Assembly: GCA_016713585.1 (NCBI GenBank)
Contig: JADJOV010000016.1
Span: 1-56,328 of the forward strand
Length of the DNA: 56,328 bases
Source of the DNA: Bdellovibrionales bacterium
GTDB lineage: Bacteria > Bdellovibrionota > Bdellovibrionia > Bdellovibrionales > Bdellovibrionaceae
Direction of reading: 5' to 3'
The first letter of the stretch is position 1; the number at the start of each line of letters is the position of its first letter. This document shows positions 27,913 to 37,359 of this stretch, piece by piece. The notes beneath the pieces were generated by a model. The model did not search any database and was not told the DNA's origin. It saw only the letters and a program-made list of their open reading frames with translations. The position numbers and the translations under genes are program-made.

Positions 27913-29144
27913 ATGGAAATTGGGAAGGTCATTAAGCTTTTCATAACAGTGGCTGTCATGACGGCTTGTGGTGCCGGAAAGAAGACCACAGGTGATGATA
28001 CCGCTCCCTCAAGTGGGAGTAACCCGCTCGTTGGGGACGTGACCGCGGAGGCCTTTTACGTGCGAGTGTATGAGAATGGAAAATTTCCTCATTTTATGAG
28101 TGAGCTTGGGGATTTTTCCAGTGCCTGTGAGATCAGCGCTGCGACCAAAGAAAGTAGTCTTGATTGTCTTGTCGATATTCCAGAGTTGGATTTGTATTTT
28201 GGAGGAATCACCTTTCAATACAATTTCCCGGCGAGCATGTGTGCTTATTCTCTAATTAAACCCTATTGGTATTATAATTTTGAAACGGGAACTGGCCCTT
28301 CAACCGCCAGTGTGACAGTGACCACCGTGGCAGGGGTTGTGACAGGTACCGCCTGTGTTATTGATGGAGTCGCTGGATGTACAGGGCTTGAAGCCAGCTA
28401 CTCTAGTCTGACTCAGTCTTTTCGATGCCAATACGATCATTCATTGAATCCAGGATATCCAAACTGTTGTTTGGGAAACTATCAATACACTAACACTCAA
28501 ATCGTGGATGGCGTGCCAAGTTCCACATCCACGCCGAGTGCATGGGGTGGGGACGCCAAGACTTGTATTGGTGGAGCGGGTAAGTCCAATTGGGAACACT
28601 ATACGAAAGATGGATATCCGGTGGGCCGACTCGAATATATCGAGGGGAAGGGCGCCAATGATAAATACGAAGTGACTGCACCGATTAAGTTAGCAAATGA
28701 TGGATTAATTGTGTCCGTTGCCAATTACTATAAACCTTATGATGCCGCCTCAACGAATGGAAATCATCGCCATACAGGATATGTGGACGCTCGGTCCACC
28801 GATCTGCCTTATATGGTTGATCCTGTTGACGACAGGAGTGGGTCGACTCTTGCAAAATACCAGCGCGGTCAGCCCAGTTATTTGTTTCAGTGTCTGGACA
28901 GAAATCGAGAGGTCATTAACCAAATTCAAGTTTATGTCAGGGAGTGGAATACCTATGAACAGTGCCTATTGTATGGGACTTCGATGGGAGTGTCAGGTGA
29001 TCCAGATACAACCGGAGACGAGGGGTCGATTGTGACTATCAGACCGGCGCGGGGAACTGTGATGATTTTACTGATTTAGACTACTTTAAAGGACCCAATG
29101 CAAGCTCACTTCGATATCTGTATTTTCCGTCTTCATTATATTAG
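27913..29144 (+). CDS. Lipoprotein of unknown function (frameshifted near C-terminus)
   Basis: ATG 27913 has AGGAG seven bases upstream and starts MEIGKVIKLFITVAVMTAC, a lipoprotein signal with lipobox MTAC; earlier in-frame starts would bury it. The mature protein of about 390 residues is rich in Tyr, Gly and Cys (about 12 Cys, likely disulfides), with beta-type sequence. At the GGGG of 29022-29025 the frame changes; the alternative frame reads DCDYQTGAGNCDDFTDLDYF and ends at TAG 29142-29144, more in keeping with the Cys/Tyr-rich composition. I recognise no family. Confidence 0.65.
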
Positions 29145-29145
29145 A

Positions 29146-29400
29146 TTACTTTGGTTTTTTTTGAATGAGCCAAAGATCTTCGACTTTCTCCGGGACCTGC
29201 CCAGTGGCAAGGTAGGAATCGAGAAGGTGTTTAAGCTTTCCTCGACAGCTGCCGCCACAGGCCCCAACTCCGGCGTTGCAATGATCAAAGATTTCATTCA
29301 AGGTCTTCGCTCCAGCTTTGAGGGCGAGTTCGATTTGGGCCTTAGTGACGCTATTACAACGGCAAATAATTTCAGATTTAACTTTGTTTTGTTTATTCAT
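29146..29400 (-). CDS. BFD-like [2Fe-2S]-binding protein
   Basis: 84 residues with the four cysteines of BFD domains: IICRCNSVT (two) and GVGACGGSCRGKL (two). The same domain occurs in bacterioferritin-associated ferredoxin and NAD(P)H-nitrite reductases, holding a [2Fe-2S] cluster. As a free protein it may release iron from bacterioferritin or serve electron transfer; no bacterioferritin gene is in the window. ATG 29400. It lies 72 bases downstream of nrnA on the same strand and ends convergently against the lipoprotein gene. Confidence 0.88.
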   Translation of the reverse strand: MNKQNKVKSEIICRCNSVTKAQIELALKAGAKTLNEIFDHCNAGVGACGGSCRGKLKHLLDSYLATGQVPEKVEDLWLIQKKPK

Positions 29401-29472
29401 TCAGAGGCGCTTTTCTAGATTCATTTTTATTATGTAGTTATTCCTATTATTTGTAGTGTTTCGATTTTTTAG

Positions 29473-30465
29473 TTATTTGTTCAAAGAGCGAATAAGGTGG
29501 GCGACAACTTGGTCGCGGAGAGTCTCATATTTTCCTTTCACCTGGGCCCCTGACGCGTACAGATGTCCGCCACCGCCCAGGGTCTCGGCAATATCCAACA
29601 CCTCAAGACGACCTTTACTTCGAAGGCTGAGTTTATAGAGTGAGGGACCATCTTCTCGAAAAAGGACCGCCGCTTCAAGCATATCAATATTCATGAGAAA
29701 GTCAATGCCGTCTCTGGCATCATCTGGGTCTAAGTTATTCTTGCGAAGATCTTCTGAGTGAAGCTTTAATGAAGCGACTCGTCCGTCATCAAAGTACTCG
29801 ATTTGTCCAAGGGCCTGGGCCAGCAGTTTCATTTTTGAGACGGTTTGTTCTCCAAATAAGTGTTTGTGAATAACTTGTGGTTGAATAGGTAGGCGAACAA
29901 GCTCGGCGGCTATTTCGTGGGAAACTGGTGAATTTCTGATATATCTGAAAAGTTGAGTGTCAAAGGTAATGCTGGTGTAGAGAGCCCGCGCAATATCCAC
30001 ATCGAGTGGAATTTGGAGGCCTTTGATGATCCTATACGCCATCTCACCAGTGCTTGCTGCCGATGTGTCAATCCATGAGGGAATAGTTGGAGCTGGACCC
30101 AATTGGAGGCGGGGATGATGATCGATAAAAATAATCTTTGCCTGGCTTTTAAGAAAAGCTCCATATAATGGCTTTAGGAGTCGTTCATCGTTTGTATCAA
30201 AAATAAGGACCAGGTCGGCTTGAATGACTGTGTCAGGATGCTCCTCAAAATAAAGGATATGCTCGTCAGGAGAGAGGAACCGATACTTTTTTGCCGTCTT
30301 GTCGACGTTAATAATTTTCACTTTTTTTTTGATTTGTTTGAGTGCGTGGAAAAGGGCCATCTCGGCACCCAAGCCATCTCCATCGCATTGGCGGTGCGTG
30401 GAGAGCACAATTGATTGCGCGTCTTGGATAGAGAGAAGGAGGTTTTCAAAGGCGAACTTCATCAA
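29473..30465 (-). CDS. nrnA: DHH/DHHA1 phosphoesterase, nanoRNase/pAp phosphatase type
   Basis: 330 residues. The N-terminal DHH domain shows STHRQCDGDGLGAE, FDTNDERLL and IFIDHHPRL (the DHH motif, about 113-118), all metal ligands. The C-terminal DHHA1 domain ends with ETLGGGGHLYASGAQ (GGGH motif). NrnA enzymes degrade 2-5 nucleotide RNAs and 3'-phosphoadenosine 5'-phosphate. The length fits the family. Divergent from greA across a 140-base gap. Confidence 0.92.
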   Translation of the reverse strand: MMKFAFENLLLSIQDAQSIVLSTHRQCDGDGLGAEMALFHALKQIKKKVKIINVDKTAKKYRFLSPDEHILYFEEHPDTVIQADLVLIFDTNDERLLKPLYGAFLKSQAKIIFIDHHPRLQLGPAPTIPSWIDTSAASTGEMAYRIIKGLQIPLDVDIARALYTSITFDTQLFRYIRNSPVSHEIAAELVRLPIQPQVIHKHLFGEQTVSKMKLLAQALGQIEYFDDGRVASLKLHSEDLRKNNLDPDDARDGIDFLMNIDMLEAAVLFREDGPSLYKLSLRSKGRLEVLDIAETLGGGGHLYASGAQVKGKYETLRDQVVAHLIRSLNK

Positions 30466-30605
30466 AGTCAGTCTACTCTCTCAAATGAGTCATCGGGAGG
30501 CCAACTCTTGACTTTCAGACCTTGGGCCAGAATAACATATTGCAGCATTGCTCTTTCCCAGAATGTTAGGTAGGCTGATCGACTTTCAAATTGCGGAGGT
30601 CGCGA

Positions 30606-31130
30606 GTGCAGAATAATAGCGGAAATACGGTGGGAAATTCGGGTGGCCTTGCCCAGAGCGATAAACTTCCGATGACAGTGCGAGGGAAAGCGCTCTTGGA
30701 TGTTGAGCTCAAGCGACTTCTACAAGTCGAACGACCCGCTGTTATTCGAGCCATCGAAGAGGCTCAGGCCCACGGAGATATTAGCGAAAATGCCGAGTAT
30801 GAATCCGCAAAAGAAAAGCAGGGCATGATTGAGGGGAGAATTGCAGAAATTCAAAGCAAATTAGCTGGGGCTGAAGTCATTGAGACATCCCAAATTAAGG
30901 CAGATCGTATTGTTTTTGGAGCAGTTGTCACTGTTTTAGATCTTGAGACCGAAGAAGAGTCCACTTATCAAATCGTAGGAATTGATGAGGCGGATGTGAA
31001 GAAAGGGATGATTTCTATTCTTTCTCCCCTGGCGCGGGCATTAATCGGAAAGCGAGTCGGGGATGTTGGGACAGTTCAAAGTCCTAAGGGCGACAAAGAT
31101 TACGAGGTCATTAAATTCTTGTTCAAGTAG
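30606..31130 (+). CDS. greA: Transcription elongation factor GreA
   Basis: 174 residues from GTG 30606, chosen because GGAGGT lies at the right distance. The N-terminal coiled coil carries AHGDISENAEYESAKEKQG, with the tip acidic residues (Asp and Glu of DISEN) that reach into the RNA polymerase secondary channel, and the C-terminal FKBP-like domain ends with SPLARALIGKRVGD. It restarts backtracked polymerase by stimulating transcript cleavage. There is an unusual short N-terminal extension before MTVRGKALL. Confidence 0.95.
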   Translation: MQNNSGNTVGNSGGLAQSDKLPMTVRGKALLDVELKRLLQVERPAVIRAIEEAQAHGDISENAEYESAKEKQGMIEGRIAEIQSKLAGAEVIETSQIKADRIVFGAVVTVLDLETEEESTYQIVGIDEADVKKGMISILSPLARALIGKRVGDVGTVQSPKGDKDYEVIKFLFK

Positions 31131-31168
31131 AGTGATTTTTCGGTCAAGATGTTCAGAGGAAACACTCA

Positions 31169-33146
31169 ATGAATACACAAAGACCGCAACGGACCCCTCA
31201 AAAAGAAAATAACCTAGTCGCAGATCAGCCAGGATTGGCTATTCTGGGGGCTGGTATTTTGATTTCTGTTCTCTTTGGGTTTGCAATTCGTGGAGTTGTT
31301 CATCCGAGTCAAATTCAGACTTTGGTGGCGGAAGCTGCAACCAAAATTGACAAAGATATTCAAGTGCAGTTTGAGTCTGCCGATCTCAGTCTGGCTCATG
31401 GTTTTTGGCCGAGGATATCAATTATTATTCATAATATTCAAATGCGTTCTGAAAGTTCCTGCTGGATGAAACCCACCCTTGATATCGATGAACTTGAGCT
31501 GCCACTCAGTTTGTGGTCTTATTTGACTCTCGGGAATCCTGTGACACGGATTGAGGCCCAAACAGTTCGCCTGCGACTGGCAGGGGAAAAGCGAGATTGT
31601 AGCGAAAAAGCAAAGAAAGAAAATGCAGAAGTTGCGATACCAACTTCTCAAGCCGTGGTCCTTGTTCATAAAGACGAAAAGAAAACTTCGACGACCCCAG
31701 CGTTGGATCGAGTTTTGATTCGCCACCTGGAGATCGATCCTTTGCATTTTCCATTGGCTCATACCCAACTGAGCAAGGTGGAGCTCTCAGTCAAATCCCA
31801 CCAACCACAGATTTTAACTCTCAAGGCCCAAAGCGATATTCTTAAGGATCCTCTTTGGGGTGACTATTCAGCTCATGCTGTGTTGTCGGTTGAATATAGT
31901 GAGTTTCCGGAAAAAAATATTGAAATGCATGTTTCTGGGAATTGGCGAGAAGGTTCCTTTTCCTGGCATACGTCTTATAAGTTGTCTGAAGGTTTTTTTG
32001 TGACCGAAGCTGAGGTCAGACATATTCCACTCTCGAAGTTGGGGTCCATCAGTTCCCGTTGGGGGCTCAATCGTCTTGAGCCTTTAAAGCAAGTCTGGGT
32101 GTCATTGAAGCTTAAATCTCAGGGTTTGTCAGAATCTCTTCAGAAGTCCCCGGTCAATATCAGGGACTTTAAAATTGAGGGAGACTCCGGAGATCTTTTA
32201 GTTGAAAAGCTCGAGTGGCTCCATATTGAAGATTCAGCACCTCAGCCTTTTATGGCCCAAATGAGGGGGCTTCCCTTAGAAATGCTGCTGAAGATGGGAA
32301 TTCAATCACAGTCTTCGCCTATTCTTAAAAATATTGGTTTTTTCACGGGTCGTGCCGACGTTGAAGATTTAAATAATTTGAGAGTCTTAGGTGAGCTCGA
32401 AGGGCTCCAATTTGTCTTTTTCAAATAAGGGGCAGCGAGAGTATCAAACTATTCGACGGATGAGTTTAGATCTAAAGCGGACACGTGGACAGTGGGCCTT
32501 GGATGTGTCACGAATTGAGCCCGAACAGGGGGTTTTTAACGGAGAGTTGACGGCATCCGCGGATAAGGATCTCAATGACATCAAGATCAAGCTTTTTGCA
32601 GAAGAATTTAGTTTGTCTCCGGCGGTTCAGAAGCTCATGAGCGGAGGCGGTTCGCTTGGTTCTTTTCAGTCAAAAATTGAGTTAGGATTTTATAAAGGTA
32701 AACTAGACAGGCTTCAGGGCAAGCTGCAGGGGCAGAATGTGGAAATTGAGAATATTAAAATACCAAAATTTTCAATGCAGCTGCAAAATGAAGGGTGGGA
32801 TAAATTCCAGGTGGCTCTACAGATTCCCCAGCAATCTGTAGACAGTGAAATTGTTGAGAAATCCTTTTTAAATCCATTAGCAGATTTGATTCCCCGGGAA
32901 GAATTGAATTTTGAACTTAAGAATTTCAAGAGTGTTTTGGTTCTCAAAGATTTTAACACAGTTAAATGGAAACAATTAAGTTTTGGTTTTCCGCAGGGGA
33001 ACCTCAGCGGTGCTTTCGAATGGAATGTTGATGGGGAGTTGGCCGGCCAGCTCCTTCTTAAAAACCACCAGGGTGCGCATAGATTTTTGATCGAAGGGGG
33101 CCGAGACCAACCTGTTTTGACTCAAGTCCGAGAGACGCCGAACTAA
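31169..33146 (+). CDS. AsmA-like membrane-anchored envelope protein (frameshifted)
   Basis: A basic start is followed by one transmembrane helix (about 22-45, GLAILGAGILISVLFGFAI). Then comes a long beta-rich periplasmic region with the start of an AsmA/DUF748-like repeat (LVAEAATKIDKDIQVQFESADLSLAHGFWPRI). The frame changes in TTTTT at 32417-32421 and goes on as SNKGQREYQTIRRM to 33146, about 658 residues in total. AsmA-family proteins form lipid-transfer grooves between inner and outer membrane; membership here is by pattern only. It lies 38 bases after greA. Confidence 0.65.
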
Positions 33147-33334
33147 TTTGAACTGCTCTCGCGTTCAGGGCGATCGGCGAGGATGAGGTGTTATGGCCGT
33201 GTTTGCACCTAATATATTCCCATGGCCCAAGCGAATCTGATAGGGACAAGTTATATGCCCCATTTTGAGTCATAGGGACCTTCTCCCTTGTCGTGATCTC
33301 TAACTAGCTTAGAATAGATGGAAGGGAGTTTTGT

Positions 33335-33796
33335 ATGCAACCCAACAAATTATGGGGGAGATATTTCAGACGGGTTTTGTTAAGCCTGGGCTTCCTTTTC
33401 CTATTAGTCTCCTATAACAACTGCGCCAAGGAGTCTCAGAGTTCCTCTCCAGGCGGGGGCGGTGTGACTAGTGCGAACTCAGTGACAGGGCTTAGTGCAG
33501 TCAATTATTTTAAGTCACCCGTTCCGAGTTCGATGGTGGGCGAAAATGGATACACATTTCTAATGAAAGAATATTTTGGGCCTCAATGTGCAGCCTGCCA
33601 CGCTGGGGGCGTGATATTTCCAGATTTTGCTGATAAAGGTCATCCGCACGACTCTTATTTGGCTGCAAAGTACTATTTCCAGAACGAAGATATGATTCAT
33701 CGGATCACCGACAATCCGTATTGTCGGCCAGGTTGCACCCTAGATCCGCGCGGTGAGGTCTATAAAGCGATAATGACTTGGCTTGATCAGCGTTAG
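33335..33796 (+). CDS. Lipoprotein with one c-type heme motif
   Basis: 153 residues. The signal peptide RRVLLSLGFLFLLVSYNNC ends at a cysteine in an unusual Asn-Asn-Cys lipobox. After a Ser/Gly linker a CxxCH heme site (CAACH, about 87-91) is seen in a small domain with further Cys (CRPGC near the C-terminus). Met or His as second ligand is not evident. It is probably an outer-membrane or periplasm-facing mono-heme lipoprotein for electron transfer. No cytochrome assembly genes are near. Confidence 0.7.
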   Translation: MQPNKLWGRYFRRVLLSLGFLFLLVSYNNCAKESQSSSPGGGGVTSANSVTGLSAVNYFKSPVPSSMVGENGYTFLMKEYFGPQCAACHAGGVIFPDFADKGHPHDSYLAAKYYFQNEDMIHRITDNPYCRPGCTLDPRGEVYKAIMTWLDQR

Positions 33797-33919
33797 CGCC
33801 CAGCAATTCCCTATGAATCATTTTGAAGTAGAGACAAGAGGCCGCTCTCAAAATAGCTTTGGTTAAAGCCTTTCTTCGCAGCAATCCTGCAGTCAAGAGC
33901 CCGAGCAATTGGACAAGGC

Positions 33920-34501
33920 CTACGCCGTATTGAGCATTTGAATCAACATCGGATCCGTCGTGTCGAAGCCCCAAGGGATAAAGCATCGTTTGGCATCATT
34001 GATATTTTTCTTCATATACTTAGTTATATGCTCATAATCCCTACCCCAGGCAATGAGTCGAGTGAAGGGGCGGGCCACCCAGAACTGATTTTTTTCGTAT
34101 TCTGCCGCTTTCGATTCACCAGCAGCTCCGCGCTGAGCCTTCAACACATGTCGCGCAATAAGCCCCGTAATCACACGCATAAATTTTGAGAATTTTTTTC
34201 GATCATCGAGCTTAATGACCAAATGAAGATGATTGCCCACATTGACTAAATGATAGATCCGTATTCGGCACAGTCGCGCATGGGTTCTTATAATTTCATC
34301 AATTTTACTGACATTATAAGTATGCAGCATCGACTTCGTACCGATGGCTTGCGCGGATTTCAAAACTAAATGCACAGCCTCTTTGGTCGACAGGGGTCTT
34401 GCAATCTTGGCGTTGCCTTTGAGTAAAGCTCCGCCGAATTGTCTAATGATCTTTCTCTTATACAGAGACAGCTGTTCTTCTTTGGATTTTCTATGCCCCA
34501 T
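33920..34501 (-). CDS. Y1-type (REP-associated tyrosine) transposase, copy 1
   Basis: 193 residues. The HUH metal site is NHLHLVIK (about 88-95), and the likely catalytic tyrosine is in EHITKYMKKN (about 165). This fits TnpA-REP/IS200-like single-stranded transposases that nick and rejoin at hairpins. The neighbouring copy at 46276-46857 is 10 residues different (about 95 % identical). GGAAGT precedes ATG 34501. Whether REP-like hairpins served by it exist elsewhere cannot be seen from the window. Confidence 0.85.
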   Translation of the reverse strand: MGHRKSKEEQLSLYKRKIIRQFGGALLKGNAKIARPLSTKEAVHLVLKSAQAIGTKSMLHTYNVSKIDEIIRTHARLCRIRIYHLVNVGNHLHLVIKLDDRKKFSKFMRVITGLIARHVLKAQRGAAGESKAAEYEKNQFWVARPFTRLIAWGRDYEHITKYMKKNINDAKRCFIPWGFDTTDPMLIQMLNTA

Positions 34502-34522
34502 CTTATTTGACTTCCTTGCTGG

Positions 34523-34551
34523 AATTTACAATTTTAAGGTAGCGATGTCAA
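34523..34551 (-). promoter_or_regulatory. Promoter of Y1 transposase copy 1
   Basis: On the minus strand TTGACA (34551-34546) and TAAATT (34528-34523) are 17 bases apart. The same boxes are in copy 2, and the shared unit ends 8 bases beyond the -35 box, so the unit carries its own promoter. Confidence 0.65.
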
Positions 34552-34650
34552 TTATTTTTAGGTGATAGTGACAGGGCCAGATGGGCCAGTGGTGAATCTC
34601 ACACACAACAACTAGCCAGTGCAACTCCAGGAATAACAACATGAATTAAA

Positions 34651-35078
34651 GGTGGCTGGGCTATCAAAAGCAGCAATAGCTGGCGAGCTTGGATTTAACA
34701 AGAGCCCCATTGGGCGAGAAATTACACGGAATCAAGGTCTTCGAGGGTATCGTCCTAAGCAGGCTCAAGCCTTGTCAGAAAGCCGAGAGGCCGGCAAAAC
34801 CAAAGCGAACCATGACTAACGATCGCGGTCAGGAGTTCTCAGATCACCGAAACTACACAGGGAAGGTCAAGATAAAAGTCTTCTTCTGTGACCCGTATTC
34901 TAGCTATCAGCGCGGAACAAATGAAAATAGAATTGGTTTACTAAGGCAATACTTTCCTAAGAAAACAGACATCGCCAAACTAAGCAATAGCGATCTTGAA
35001 AAGGTTGAATTTGAAATCAACAATCGGCCCTTGCTGTTGGGTATAACGTCTAAAACGACGATTGACTGCCCTGACTAA
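34651..35078 (+). mobile_element. Internally deleted IS30-family transposase relic
   Basis: From about 34651 the frame reads AGLSKAAIAGELGFNKSPIG, the helix-turn-helix of IS30 transposases, followed by Arg-Gly-Tyr. The frame 34689-35078 then carries the C-terminal catalytic part: TMTNDRGQEF, DPYSSYQRGTNENRIGLLRQ and NNRPLLL. The intervening first part of the DDE domain is missing and the two pieces are in different frames. It abuts the 3' end of tatA. The relic cannot transpose. Confidence 0.8.
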
Positions 35079-35398
35079 CTCTTATTCTCAACCTTAACTT
35101 TAGATTGCGCGTCAGTCGATTGGGCATTTGCCCCCGCCTGAGTTTGATCACCCGGCTGCCCCTGATGTTGGGCATTCTGATTTAATTGCTGGTTAGATGG
35201 CTGTTGGTTATGGGCGGCAGGAGGTGGGGGGGCATCCTTGACCTCTTTGGCCTCAACCTCGATTTCGCTTAGGCCTTGCTTAAATCCTCTGATGGCCTTT
35301 CCCAAAGACTGACCTAACTGGGGCAGGCGACTTGGGCCAAAGAAAATTAAGAATATGACGGCAAGCACAAGAAGATGGCTTAAACTAAACTCTCCCAC
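35075..35398 (-). CDS. tatA: Sec-independent protein translocase TatA/TatE
   Basis: 107 residues. The N-terminal transmembrane helix FSLSHLLVLAVIFLIFFGPS is followed by the FGPSRLPQLGQSLGKAIRGFKQG amphipathic helix, the TatA signature, then a Gln/Pro/Asn-rich tail. TatA multimers form the passage for folded twin-arginine substrates, such as the Tat-exported amine oxidase encoded at 51885. It follows the aroKDE gene by 50 bases on the same strand. tatB/tatC are not here. Confidence 0.93.
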   Translation of the reverse strand: MGEFSLSHLLVLAVIFLIFFGPSRLPQLGQSLGKAIRGFKQGLSEIEVEAKEVKDAPPPPAAHNQQPSNQQLNQNAQHQGQPGDQTQAGANAQSTDAQSKVKVENKS

Positions 35399-35449
35399 AG
35401 ATGACCTCCAATGACGTGATTGAGAATTACCTAAGAATACACTCAGTGT

Positions 35450-37359
35450 CTAGAATTTTTTCCAGTATTCCCGCTGGGCCTTGGCCTGACCCTTAAACAT
35501 ATCGAGGCCGCCTACATAGTTGAGTCTGAATTTAGCAGCATATTCAAGACCCGGGGAGTCTTCCGAATAATTTAGATCTAGAACCCACCGGGGTTGCCAG
35601 GAAGCGAGAGGCAGAACCGGAGCCATTTCAAAAGTTTTGCGCCCCACGGCCCACAGAACAACATCCGGCGATCCAGGATAGACGATAGGACTTTTGGGGT
35701 GTCCCGTGCGTGCAGAAAAGGAAATCGTAGAGCTTGGCAAAAGATTTTTTGCCATGGCGAGGGTTCCGCCACCTCCCCAAATTGCAAAATTGAGTTTTGG
35801 ATAGTCTGGTATGTTTTTTTCCAAAGCGAATTTCAATCCAGCCAGATCCGTGTTGATTCCCTGCCAGACCGATTTCTCATTATTCCAAATCAAAGTATTA
35901 GAAGTCTGCAATTCTTGAGTTAAGGGGTCCTCAGTGATGGAACCCTGAAAGGCAAGGTCCTTCAGTGGTGAAGTCACCGCCGCCCAATTCAGGCCAAGGT
36001 CATTGAGAATTCCAAGGGCTGAATCAGCCCAGTCCTCCCGAGTCACCCGCACGCCAAGGACCGGGTGACGAAGTTCTCGAAAGAATTCATAGTGTTCAGC
36101 AGGAGTCCGACTGTGCTCGATGGGGTCTCCCAAAACTGCCGCGAACTTTGGATTGTTGGTGTGTGGTGGATTGGGTTTAAATTCAGACTGACGAACCCAT
36201 TCGAGCAGAGTTGGTTGATCAGGGGCAGAGCCCAGACCTTCGCGCCAAAATTGCAAAGGCATGCGATCTAGCATCAGGATTCGATACCAGCGCCAGCGAC
36301 CGTCTTCAGACATGGGAAGAAAACTTCTCGAAATCGGATCTTCTTGTTGCCAACGATGTCCAAGTTGAAGCTCTTTGAAGCTGTGAATTGGAAGAGCCAG
36401 CTTCAGGATGGGCTTCGTTGGAACGGCGAGGAGGTCGACTTCTCAACGAGGCTGCCGACAATTTTGAAGGTTTCTTCCAATGAAGTTTTGCGGCGGTGAT
36501 AAGATAAAACTGTGGGCTTGCCAATGGGGCAAGGTCCCCACTCAAGGGGCCAGTCAAAGCCTAAGTTCAAATCATTCTGGATTTTCAGGAGAGCTGATTT
36601 GTTCCCTGGGTCACGAAAGCTGAGCAGAATATTTTTGTGAGGCGCAAGCCCTAAGGCTCGATTGATCATGTCGGGGTCGAGGAGATCGTCTCGAAGTTCA
36701 AAAAATTGAATTCCCCAGCCCTTTCTGCGCTGAAAAAACTGATAGGCCCGATCATCGGAGGCAAGAACAGTGGGAGTGAGGGTGACGGCCCCCTGCACGT
36801 TTGTTAATTCGTTTCGAATCCAAAGCTTTTCTGCAAAATTATCAAAATCAAAGCCTTCTTGGAGGGTGAGGATTTCGTCGGCCCATTGGGAGTAAAGGCT
36901 TTCTCGCTCGTGAAAGCGATCTTTAAATTCAGTCATTGGAGAGACTTTGGCATCCAAACGAGGTCTATTTAAAAAAAGTCTTCCCTGGGAATCGGTTGAT
37001 CTTCGCAACCACCAAAATCGCCAGGGGCCGCGCTCTGGGGGCACGAAGCCAGCGCCAGCAGACAGAAAAACAGACTGTGGCAAGGAGGCCGTCTGTGCGG
37101 TTATTTTTAAAAAATACAAGGATTCGAGTTTTCGAAACTCAGCTTCGCCTTGTTCTGCAAATATTTGTGGAATGGTTTTTTCTGTCTGCGCTTCAATATA
37201 TTTGTCCAAATCCAACAAATCAGGAGGTGAGTCAGAGTCAAAAGCTTTTCGTACGCGGGCTAAAAATGCAGATTTCCCGGTGCCTCGATGACCAATGATC
37301 ACAACGCGCGCTGGGGCGAAGTGAGGCGAATTAGTGGTGTTAGGGGGCGTTGTAGTCAT
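35450..37359 (-). CDS. Trifunctional shikimate kinase / type I 3-dehydroquinate dehydratase / shikimate dehydrogenase (one frameshift)
   Basis: About 636 residues in three parts. Shikimate kinase (1-165): P-loop IIGHRGTGKS and DLDKYIEAQTEKTIPQIF. Type I dehydroquinate dehydratase (about 175-395): FFELRDDLL, LLSFRDPG, LSYHRR (His) and, after the frame change near 36420, ILKLALPIHSF with the Schiff-base lysine. Shikimate dehydrogenase (about 400-636): GDPIEHSRTPAEHYEFF, TSPLKD (Lys), INTDLAG (Asp) and GGGGTLAMAK. This is the AroL-AroD-AroE order of fungal AROM. ATG 37359 overlaps the aminotransferase stop as ATGA, so translation is coupled. Confidence 0.85.

Larger units (their letters stand above)
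33917..34559 (-). mobile_element. 643-bp Y1 (RAYT-type) transposase unit, copy 1
   Basis: The segment 33917-34559 matches 46273-46915 almost base for base and at exactly equal length; similarity starts at GGCCTACGCCG and stops after ATTATTTTT. It contains the transposase gene and its promoter with little else. No direct target duplication or terminal inverted repeat is obvious, as expected of HUH elements. Confidence 0.85.
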
